A DNA stretch of 8,530 nt from NCBI GenBank assembly GCA_037969115.1, contig JBBKWQ010000222.1:1-8530 (forward strand). The letters are read 5' to 3'. Shown piece after piece: positions 1 through 5,112 of the stretch (its first letter is position 1; each line of letters starts with the position of its first letter). Below the pieces are notes generated by a model. That model searched no databases and had not been told where the DNA came from. It saw only the letters and a program-made list of their open reading frames with translations. A program made the position numbers and the translations under genes. Source of the stretch: JBBKWQ01 sp037969115 (GTDB taxonomy: Bacteria > Actinomycetota > Acidimicrobiia > Acidimicrobiales > Ilumatobacteraceae).

Positions 1-3
1 TAG

Positions 4-52
4 TTTCCTGGATCTCTCCCGTCGCACTGTGCGCGGGAGTCGGTTCAGGAAA
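4..52 (+). promoter_or_regulatory. Nested 5' leader hairpin that can mask the ribosome binding site
   Basis: TTTCCTG at 4-10 is the exact reverse complement of CAGGAAA at 46-52. Inside lies a second hairpin: CTCCCG (16-21) pairs with CGGGAG (34-39), and CGCA (23-26) pairs with TGCG (30-33), with one bulged T and a 3-base loop. The outer stem covers most of the purine-rich Shine-Dalgarno stretch (about 47-55) that serves the ATG at 62. This could be a translation-controlling leader. The inner hairpin could also be the terminator stem of a gene to the left, but no T-run follows it. The transcription start is not visible. Confidence 0.4.
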
Positions 53-61
53 GGAATCAAC

Positions 62-204
62 ATGGCATTGCTCCTCTGGATCATCGCTGTCGTGCTCGTC
101 GTGTCGGGCATCGCAGCGACGTCCGCAAGCAGCTCGTCTCCGGGTTGGTCTTGTTCATCGTGGGCCTCCTCGTCGGACCCGGCGGGGTCAGCATCTTCAC
201 GTGA
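62..204 (+). pseudogene. Small GPGG-motif membrane protein, split by a one-base frameshift
   Basis: The ATG at 62 sits 6 bases after an AAAGGA ribosome binding site and starts MALLLWIIAVVLVVSGIAA, a first membrane helix. The reading frame then needs to move by one base near 116-118. In the new frame a basic turn (VRKQ) is followed by a second helix (LVSGLVLFIVGLLV) and the ending GPGGVSIFT, with a TGA at 202. Joined, this gives a protein of about 47 residues, two short membrane segments and the GPGG ending, which matches the small actinobacterial membrane proteins that carry this motif. Their function is unknown to me. Without the shift the ATG frame runs on into low-complexity Ser-rich sequence, which supports one missing base. 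I cannot tell a sequencing error from a real mutation. The leader upstream can fold over the ribosome binding site. Confidence 0.6.
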
Positions 205-549
205 GCCGGCCGACGGTCTGCCGACAAGGTCAGCGACACCGTCGATAACATCAAGGACAAGCTCTGCTGACTACGATCAGGCCGTCGTCGTCCTGGTTGC
301 GGCGATCGTGATCGCCCGGATCGCCCGGTCGACGTCGGCGTGGCCTACGGCACCGACCTCGTCGAGGCGGCACGTATCGCCGTGGCATCCGCTGGCGAGG
401 TCGAGGGCGTCATCGCCGTGCGTTCGACGAGACGTCCCCGTTCAGGACGGCGATGTCGATCATCTGATCTACGGCCTACGAAATCTCGGTGGCGTCGGCG
501 CTGACGAACTGGGTTCTCAGCTCGCGCTCGAACACGTTGCCGGTCGGCT
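205..549. other. Stretch without an intact gene, with coding-like fragments in several frames
   Basis: No open frame here looks like a complete protein. At 217-267 (plus strand, same frame as the GPGG ending, after its stop) there is a charged amphipathic stretch, SADKVSDTVDNIKDKLC, with high GC at third positions and no start codon of its own; it loosely recalls CsbD-like or coiled-coil stress proteins. At 269-464 lie MscS-like fragments (separate entry). At 476-545 the minus strand reads GLKPTGNVFERELRTQF and on to a TAG at 478-476, with about 23 of 25 codons ending in G or C. The antisense plus frame shares the same third positions, so strand is not settled. The stretch reads as recently decayed or error-containing coding DNA rather than true intergenic sequence. 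Confidence 0.45.
269..464 (+). pseudogene. Possible remnant of an MscS-type mechanosensitive channel, frameshifted
   Basis: At 325-420 the plus strand encodes PVDVGVAYGTDLVEAARIAV followed by ASAGEVEGVIAV. This resembles the part of MscS-family channels just after the pore, where a short beta strand and the GVAY[GD][ST]D motif lead into a helix. Immediately before it, in a frame one base away (269-328), is a hydrophobic stretch DQAVVVLVAAIVIARIAR, and after it, in the third frame (421-464), RFDETSPFRTAMSII ends at TGA 465. Third positions stay GC-rich through all three frames, as expected if one gene has lost single bases. There is no start codon or ribosome binding site, no pore helix and no complete C-terminal domain, so even with frames repaired this would be a fragment. 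The family assignment rests mainly on the short GVAYGTD motif and is tentative. Confidence 0.33.
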
Positions 550-1035
550 TCAGTCCTCGGGAGGGCCCCACCGGCCCCGGAGTGTGGAGAACACGCCCTG
601 GTCCCACGAGAACTCGACCATGTTGCCGTCCGGGTCGCGTGCCATGCAGATGTAGCCGATCGGTGGTGGCATCATCGTGGCCGGCATCGCAAGACAACCG
701 GCGACTTCAGCGCGGCCGGCGATCTCGTCGACCGCATCCCGTGACGGCAGTTCGATGCCGAGGTGGGCAAACGGTGCCAACACCTCTTTGGGTGCGTCGG
801 CGTACGGGTCGCACCCTTCGCGGAACTGTGCGACGACGAGGATGAACGGGTTGTTGGTGGCACCCGGCATGCCGAGCCATGCCCCGAAGCCGTTGTCGTC
901 CTGGCGTCGGTCGATCAGTTCGAGCGGGGTCATCTCGGTGTACCACTCGATGGTCGCATCGATGTCGTCGACGCGGAGGGCGACGTGGGTCCACCTGGCC
1001 TCGCTGGGGTGGATGTCGTACGTCGCTTCCTGCAT
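550..1035 (-). CDS. VOC family protein (glyoxalase / extradiol dioxygenase fold)
   Basis: A 161-residue protein of the vicinal oxygen chelate superfamily, which uses a metal held by two paired beta-alpha-beta-beta-beta modules. Module one begins WTHVALRVDDIDATIEWYTE (residues 15-34) with His17. Module two begins FAHLGIELPSRDAVDEI (89-105) with His91 and ends in the signature DPDGNMVEFSWDQG (134-147) with Glu141. His, His and Glu are the expected metal ligands, so it is probably an active metalloenzyme. The substrate cannot be read from sequence; glyoxalases, ring-cleavage dioxygenases, epimerases and thiol transferases share the fold. The ATG at 1035 follows AGGAGGG at 1047-1041 by 5 bases, a strong start. 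The stop comes soon after the last strand. A GC3-rich stretch in another minus frame beyond it (545-476) leaves open a longer original C-terminus lost by frameshift. It diverges from a Rieske oxygenase across 85 bases. Confidence 0.85.
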   Translation of the reverse strand: MQEATYDIHPSEARWTHVALRVDDIDATIEWYTEMTPLELIDRRQDDNGFGAWLGMPGATNNPFILVVAQFREGCDPYADAPKEVLAPFAHLGIELPSRDAVDEIAGRAEVAGCLAMPATMMPPPIGYICMARDPDGNMVEFSWDQGVFSTLRGRWGPPED

Positions 1036-1120
1036 CGTTGCCCTCCTGCCGTGTGCCGACGCGATCTCTCGTCGACCGTGGCGTCGGGCGCAGACTATCC
1101 TGCTGTCCGAGGGGGCGCCG
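1036..1120. promoter_or_regulatory. Divergent intergenic region between the VOC and Rieske genes
   Basis: These 85 bases must hold the promoters of both genes or a shared control site. I see a weak plus-strand candidate (TCGACC at 1072-1077 and TATCCT at 1096-1101, 18 bases apart), which would place the RNA start very near the ribosome binding site of the Rieske gene. No clear operator palindrome stands out. Confidence 0.3.
1041..1047 (-). promoter_or_regulatory. Ribosome binding site of the VOC gene
   Basis: AGGAGGG on the minus strand, 5 bases before the ATG at 1035. It fixes the start of the VOC protein and is one of the two strongest Shine-Dalgarno sites in the window. Confidence 0.8.
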
Positions 1121-2149
1121 ATGACATCATTTGCCGCCAGCGCTCAGCTCCGAGCGGCATGGCATCCCGTCGCCGAGATCAGCGACGTCGTCGCCGCACC
1201 CCTTCGGGTGCGGTTGCTCGGGGCCGACCACGTGTTGTGGCGTGATGCCGAAGGAATGCTGGTCGCAGCCGCCGATCGTTGTCCGCACCGGGAGGCGCCG
1301 CTGTCGATCGGCTCGGTTGCCGAGGGCGTGTTGACGTGCGCCTACCACGGGTGGTCGTTCGGCGGCGCCGGCCGATGCGTCGGCGTTCCGTCGATGGGCG
1401 TCACCGGTACCGTGCCGCCCACCGCTCACCTCGCGTGTCACGCCGTCGAAGAGCGCTACGGCCTGGTGTGGCTCTGCCCGGGTGAACCCGCCGGTCCGAT
1501 TCCGACGATCTCGCACGACGACGATCCGGCGTTCCGCCGGATCAACAGTGGCATGCAGCAGTGGCGCGTCGCCGCAACCAGGATGGTCGACAACTTCCTC
1601 GACATCAGCCACTTTCCATGGGTTCATCGGGGCACCTTCGGTGCCGGCCAGGACCCCAACGTGCCGCGGTTCGAACTCGGCGAACTCGACGACGGCTGGT
1701 ACGGCTACGCCTACGAGGTCGACGTCGACAATCCCGACGAGGCGGTCGCCACCACGGGCACGACCGACACGGCCGTGCATCGCCACATGAGCACCGGCTT
1801 CCACCTGCCGCTCAACGTGCGCAGCACCATCCGGTACGAGGACGGTCTCGAGCACATCTTGCTGTTGTGCAGCACTCCCGTCGATGACGAGCGGTCCCTG
1901 TTCACCTTCGTCGTCTGGCGAAACGACGCGGCCGCCGTCGACCCCCAAGAGGTGATCGCGTTCGATCGTGCGATCGGTCTCGAGGATCAACGGATGCTCG
2001 AGCAGGTCGGCGGGACGCTGCCACTCGGGCGGACCGATCTCGTCAACGTGCAAGCCGACCGAGCGTCGGTCGAGTGGCGTCGTCGTTTCGCGGCGCTCGT
2101 GGAGTGCGACGATTGGCGATCGTCGGCCGGTCAATCAGCGCGGCGATAG
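1121..2149 (+). CDS. Rieske [2Fe-2S] non-heme iron oxygenase, terminal oxygenase component
   Basis: A 342-residue protein with the two-domain layout of ring-hydroxylating and O-demethylating oxygenases of the VanA/phthalate-dioxygenase type. The Rieske cluster ligands are CPH (Cys54, His56) and CAYH (Cys73, His76) in an otherwise typical beta domain. The catalytic domain carries NFLDISHFPWVH (158-169), in which His164 and His169 plus a later acid (probably Asp289 in GLEDQRMLEQ) would hold the mononuclear iron; Asp161 is in place to pass electrons between subunits. Such enzymes insert oxygen into aromatic or other organic substrates and need a reductase and often a ferredoxin, none of which is encoded in this window. 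The open frame extends upstream, but the ATG at 1121 lies about 5 bases after GAGGGGG (1109-1115) and begins the conserved AAWHPVAEISDV lead-in. The substrate is unknown. The last 19 bases overlap the end of the convergent L,D-transpeptidase gene. Confidence 0.88.
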   Translation: MTSFAASAQLRAAWHPVAEISDVVAAPLRVRLLGADHVLWRDAEGMLVAAADRCPHREAPLSIGSVAEGVLTCAYHGWSFGGAGRCVGVPSMGVTGTVPPTAHLACHAVEERYGLVWLCPGEPAGPIPTISHDDDPAFRRINSGMQQWRVAATRMVDNFLDISHFPWVHRGTFGAGQDPNVPRFELGELDDGWYGYAYEVDVDNPDEAVATTGTTDTAVHRHMSTGFHLPLNVRSTIRYEDGLEHILLLCSTPVDDERSLFTFVVWRNDAAAVDPQEVIAFDRAIGLEDQRMLEQVGGTLPLGRTDLVNVQADRASVEWRRRFAALVECDDWRSSAGQSARR

Positions 2150-3219
2150 TCGCCTTGGACGCTCACCGTGACGCCGATTTCCGCGTCGCGCCAGGTGGGC
2201 TCGACGACATCGTCGAGCCCGAGCCAGGCGATGAGCTCGTCCTGATGCCACGGAAACAGCCGGGCACATCCCTTGCTGCGCGGATCGGGCGGCACGTTGT
2301 TGGCGCCGTGGATCGCCTGGCCCTTGTTGAAGTAGATCGGCTTGTACATGTTGCCGTTCAGGGGATTGTCGACGTCGACCGGGAAGCGTGAGCTGTCGTG
2401 CCATCCGCCGTTGTCGAGGGCCGGGTCGTAGCGGAACGCGGCGACGGCCTTGGTGTCACGAGTTTCGTAACCTGGCTCGCCGGTCGACGTCGGGTAGACG
2501 TTGACGATCCGGTCGCTGCCTTCGCCGGTGAACACCACTTGGCACGTCTTGTCGATCAGGACCCACCGGTTGGCCCAGGTCGGAGCGCCGGCGGGGATCG
2601 ACAACGTTTGGGCGTCGATGAGGGTGGCCGCTTCGGGGCTGCCCTCGGACATGTCGGTAGCGCTGACCCGCAGGCCGAGGCCCAGCCGAGCTGCGCACAA
2701 CATCTGACGCGTCATCGGCCCAGATTCGCCATCGACGGCGAGCTCCGCAATCCGGTACGAGGCGAAGAGCTCGTTCAACTTCTCCTGTTGTCGGCGCACG
2801 GCTGCGGGTCCGGGAGGCAGTCGCGAAGCGCCCGTGACGTCGTCGACGTCGTTGCCGACGCAGACGTCGATTTCGTCGCCGGGATGGATCACCGGGTCGC
2901 CGAACAGTCGGTTCTCCTCCTGGATCGCCTCGACGGTCGTGCCGCCGGCGCTGTCGGCGATGTTCGACAGCGAATCCCCGGCGACCACCGTGACGACGCA
3001 GGATGGATCGCGTGCGTCGGCGGGCAGTTCGGTCGATGTTGTCGGCACGGTCGTGGTGGTCGGCGGCGCGGCCGTCGTCGAAGCGGCCGGCAGCACTGAC
3101 ACCGGGGCCGATGTCGCTGAGGCGGTCGCACCGGCGACGTCGTCCGATCCGCCGCTGCATCCGCTGGCTACGAGCAGGGTGGCTACGAGCATCGACCCTG
3201 CTCGTGCGACTTTCACCAC
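2131..3219 (-). CDS. Lipoprotein L,D-transpeptidase with LysM and peptidoglycan-binding domains
   Basis: Predicted to make 3-3 cross-links in peptidoglycan, or to attach proteins to it, outside the membrane. Counting from the GTG at 3219 (362 residues): a signal peptide with lipobox ASGC (Cys21), a Thr/Pro/Ser/Ala linker to about residue 70, a LysM domain (about 75-120: VVTVVAGDSLSNIADSAGG to IHPGDEIDV) bounded by Cys74 and Cys120, a peptidoglycan-binding domain (about 144-180, with VDGESGPMT), then a YkuD catalytic domain (about 219-350). The catalytic motif is IHGANN (His304) followed by SKGCAR with Cys318. Family members usually have SHGC, so Lys316 replaces the common His, while the catalytic Cys and upstream His are kept. 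The open frame extends to an ATG at 3459, but that would put about 80 non-secretory residues before the signal peptide and overlap the divergent small gene. GTG 3216 or ATG 3192 are other start choices; no clear ribosome binding site decides. Confidence 0.87.
   Translation of the reverse strand: MVKVARAGSMLVATLLVASGCSGGSDDVAGATASATSAPVSVLPAASTTAAPPTTTTVPTTSTELPADARDPSCVVTVVAGDSLSNIADSAGGTTVEAIQEENRLFGDPVIHPGDEIDVCVGNDVDDVTGASRLPPGPAAVRRQQEKLNELFASYRIAELAVDGESGPMTRQMLCAARLGLGLRVSATDMSEGSPEAATLIDAQTLSIPAGAPTWANRWVLIDKTCQVVFTGEGSDRIVNVYPTSTGEPGYETRDTKAVAAFRYDPALDNGGWHDSSRFPVDVDNPLNGNMYKPIYFNKGQAIHGANNVPPDPRSKGCARLFPWHQDELIAWLGLDDVVEPTWRDAEIGVTVSVQGDYRRAD
3165..3191 (-). repeat. Short tandem repeat inside the lipoprotein signal peptide
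   Basis: TGGCTACGAGCA occurs at 3165-3176 and again at 3180-3191, a 15-base period that keeps frame. On the coding strand it duplicates the LVA core of the hydrophobic segment (MLVATLLVASGC). It looks like a small in-frame expansion that lengthens the signal peptide core. Confidence 0.7.
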
Positions 3220-3349
3220 GCCGACGTTACCGGTCGCGACACCCGGGCGAGTCGGCAACACTCCCACGCCGCAGTCGGCGTCGACGGTACGGTTCGAGGA
3301 GCTGCGGCCGGATCGACCAACGATCGGGCTCAGTCGGGTCGGAGGACTG
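3220..3349. promoter_or_regulatory. Divergent intergenic region between the transpeptidase and the small membrane protein
   Basis: 130 bases that must contain the start signals of both genes. I see no convincing paired -35/-10 boxes and no long palindrome; the region is as GC-rich as the genes. Confidence 0.3.
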
Positions 3350-3544
3350 ATGAAGGTGAGCAAACGGAACATCGCCTGGCTTGTCGCAATTGCGATCGTC
3401 GGCGTTGGCGCGGGCTTCGCGTTCGGGCTCAGTTGGGGCCTGATCGCTGCCGGTGCCACGGTGGTCGTCAGCGAGATCGTCGAGCGTGTGGCGAGAGCGA
3501 AACGGAAACGGGAAAAGGCCGCGCGTCAAGTGGAACCGAGCTGA
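3350..3544 (+). CDS. Small two-helix membrane protein with a basic C-terminus
   Basis: A 64-residue protein. The ATG at 3350 follows GGAGG (3341-3345) by 4 bases, a better start than any upstream codon in the same open frame, most of which lies antisense to the transpeptidase. The N-terminus is basic (MKVSKRN), then come two hydrophobic segments, about 8-27 (IAWLVAIAIVGVGAGFAFGL) and 29-44 (WGLIAAGATVVVSEIV), and a strongly charged tail RVARAKRKREKAARQVEPS. The charge pattern favours both ends in the cytoplasm. Small size with two helices and a basic tail recalls holin-like or stress-associated membrane peptides, but there is no lysis or phage gene here and I do not recognise the family. It diverges from a cell-wall enzyme by 130 bases and stops 17 bases before the convergent DUF2254 gene ends. 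Confidence 0.7.
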   Translation: MKVSKRNIAWLVAIAIVGVGAGFAFGLSWGLIAAGATVVVSEIVERVARAKRKREKAARQVEPS

Positions 3545-3561
3545 GTCGCCGCAATCAACCC

Positions 3562-4863
3562 TCAAGCCCGCGTGGTGACATGTCGGACGAGTGACTTGTC
3601 GTACTCGGACAGTTCGGATGCCTCCACTGCCTCGAGCGTCTGCTGGATCACCTCGTCGATCGGGGCCAACGGACCAGGTAGGTCACGACGGATCACCTCG
3701 GATCGGAGGGCCACGAGTGTCCGCACGATGGTCGCGGCGACGCTTGGGTCACCGGCTCCGTGGCGGCGAAGCGGGTCGAACGCGGCATGGAGGTAGTCGG
3801 CGTGGGTGAGATCGTGTCGGATCAGAGTCCGGCCGTCGGCCTCCTGGACCGAACCCGACTCGGGACGCTCCCACAACGCCAAGAGCACCACGCCGACATG
3901 GACGATCAGGTCATTGGCCGTGTTCGGGTCGTTCACGCCGGGCGACAGCGCCCGGACGGCGATATCGACCATTTGCAGGATGCCGAATCCGACGTCTTGT
4001 TGCAGTGTTCGTGTGTCTCCCAGTGCGATCGTTGATCGAACCCGATCCGCGCAGTCACCGTCGTCAGGAAGCGGCCAGATCCAGGCGATCGGGGCATCCG
4101 GCATCACGAAGCCACCCAGTTCGACCGGGACGAACACGGTCGATCCGTGCGGGACACCAGCCAGCAGGGCGTCGTCATCGATCTGCTGCACCCATCCAGA
4201 CCCGGACGACGTGACCACCATTGCGTCGCCAGGGACATCGACCCCGGCCTGACCGCCGCCGGTCTGCGTTGCCGGCGCCACCGCCGGGTTCTCCTTCGAA
4301 CCCAGGTGATCGTTGCGTTCGATCAGTGCCACGGTGTCGGACATGATGCCCTTGGCCACCGCTCCGATTCGCAATCGGTTCGTCAGGTGGTCGACGGACA
4401 AGACGACCGCGACCAGCGACGCGACGCCGAGAACGAGGCCCAACAGCACGGACATGTGCGGCGTCAGCGCCTCACCCTCGCCGAGGGTGCGAGTTTCGCG
4501 CAGAATCAACAAGCAGTACACGGTGGTCCCCAGCCCCAAGCCGATCGTGCGTTGGAGGGTTCGGTCGCCGATCCAGTCGCGCAAGGTCCGAGGCGAGAAC
4601 TGAGAACTGGCGAGCTGCACTGCGACGAGCATCAACGACAACAACAACGTGACCGAAGCAATCAGCCCAGACGCGATCGCCGACAAGATCGCCCGCCCCG
4701 AGCCCACGGTGGTTTCGAGCACAGTTGGCAGGTCGGCGTCGTTGAGACTGCGGTCGACCGCGAGCATCAGCTGGCTCAGCCCGACGGCGAGCGTGACGAA
4801 CAACAGCGGGATCAGCAACAAGCGATGCTGTGCAAGGTCGAGCAACTGACGAAAACGGACCAC
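3562..4863 (-). CDS. DUF2254 family integral membrane protein
   Basis: A 433-residue protein. Four membrane segments lie in the first 160 residues (about 15-36, 58-85, 106-121, 137-157), with the family stretch QLASSQFSPRTLRDWIGDR at 83-101 after the second. The soluble second half has a linker, then an extended segment leading to the most recognisable DUF2254 motif: GDTRTLQQDVGFG at 282-294 and RALSPGVNDPNTAN at 304-317, where the SPG[IV]NDP core is nearly invariant. The length is normal for the family. The biochemical role is unknown to me; the layout suggests a membrane-anchored cytoplasmic domain. The start is a GTG at 4863, preceded by AAGGGG (4875-4870) at 6 bases. The gene diverges from the MFS transporter across about 250 bases and converges on the 64-residue membrane protein with a 17-base gap. 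Confidence 0.88.
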   Translation of the reverse strand: MVRFRQLLDLAQHRLLLIPLLFVTLAVGLSQLMLAVDRSLNDADLPTVLETTVGSGRAILSAIASGLIASVTLLLSLMLVAVQLASSQFSPRTLRDWIGDRTLQRTIGLGLGTTVYCLLILRETRTLGEGEALTPHMSVLLGLVLGVASLVAVVLSVDHLTNRLRIGAVAKGIMSDTVALIERNDHLGSKENPAVAPATQTGGGQAGVDVPGDAMVVTSSGSGWVQQIDDDALLAGVPHGSTVFVPVELGGFVMPDAPIAWIWPLPDDGDCADRVRSTIALGDTRTLQQDVGFGILQMVDIAVRALSPGVNDPNTANDLIVHVGVVLLALWERPESGSVQEADGRTLIRHDLTHADYLHAAFDPLRRHGAGDPSVAATIVRTLVALRSEVIRRDLPGPLAPIDEVIQQTLEAVEASELSEYDKSLVRHVTTRA

Positions 4864-4921
4864 GGATCACCCCTTCGAGTCGTGAGCCGGGCGAGGACCG
4901 CCGACGCACTCTCTGAACCAG

Positions 4922-4938
4922 CGCCGGCCAGGCCGGCG
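4922..4938. repeat. 17-base perfect palindrome CGCCGGCC-A-GGCCGGCG
   Basis: An 8-base perfect inverted repeat around one central A, about 59 bases before the DUF2254 start codon on its strand. It could be a protein-binding site or a structured leader element. In GC-rich DNA such repeats also arise by chance. Confidence 0.35.
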
Positions 4939-5025
4939 GATTCGATGCTAGATGCGGTGACCTTCGCGAACCTGCGATTGCGGGCAGCCACGTTCACCAC
5001 TTGGCCCTGGTCGCCCCGGCGTTAT

Positions 5026-5041
5026 TCAAGAGATTGCTTGA
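5026..5041. promoter_or_regulatory. Putative operator TCAAG-N6-CTTGA over the MFS promoter
   Basis: TCAAG (5026-5030) and CTTGA (5037-5041) form an inverted repeat with six bases between, in a locally AT-richer patch. The right arm overlaps the TTGACA element, so bound protein would block RNA polymerase. The natural candidate is the ArsR-type regulator encoded second in this operon, since winged-helix dimers of that family bind such sites and usually repress their own operon. This link is inference. Confidence 0.35.
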
Positions 5042-5067
5042 CAACTCATATCGCTTCTGAGCACGAT
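5038..5067 (+). promoter_or_regulatory. Candidate promoter of the MFS-ArsR/rhodanese operon
   Basis: A perfect consensus -35 box TTGACA lies at 5038-5043. The best -10 match is weak: CACGAT at 5062-5067, 18 bases downstream. The first transcribed base would be near 5074, giving a leader of about 40 bases before the GTG at 5113. The weak -10 box fits an activated or regulated promoter. Confidence 0.35.
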
Positions 5068-5112
5068 GACCACCATCGCGACCCGGCCGTCACCACGCAA
5101 CTCAGCAGCGAC

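Larger units (their letters stand above)
4864..5112. promoter_or_regulatory. Divergent intergenic region between DUF2254 and the MFS operon
   Basis: About 250 bases without a convincing gene. It holds the DUF2254 ribosome binding site at the left edge, a 17-base GC palindrome (4922-4938), the palindrome TTCGCGAA (4964-4971), and at the right an inverted repeat plus TTGACA element facing the MFS transporter. A 16-codon open frame (5066-5116) ends on the proposed MFS start. Confidence 0.5.

Noticed and set aside
677..1120. N-terminal extension of the Rieske open frame
   Set aside because: It is antisense to the VOC gene, and a good ribosome binding site precedes ATG 1121.
1127..2134. Long open frame of 335 codons on the minus strand
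   Set aside because: It is antisense to the Rieske gene, whose iron and cluster ligands are all in place; the minus product has no recognisable motif.
2398..3099. Plus-strand open frame of 233 codons
   Set aside because: It mirrors the L,D-transpeptidase coding strand; the minus product has a lipobox, LysM and catalytic motif.
2834..3349. Upstream extension of the small membrane protein
   Set aside because: It runs through the transpeptidase in antisense and gives Thr/Val-rich low-complexity sequence; GGAGG points to ATG 3350.
4147..5112. Long upstream extension of the MFS frame
   Set aside because: It is Gln/Arg/Asp-rich sequence antisense to DUF2254 with no membrane segment.
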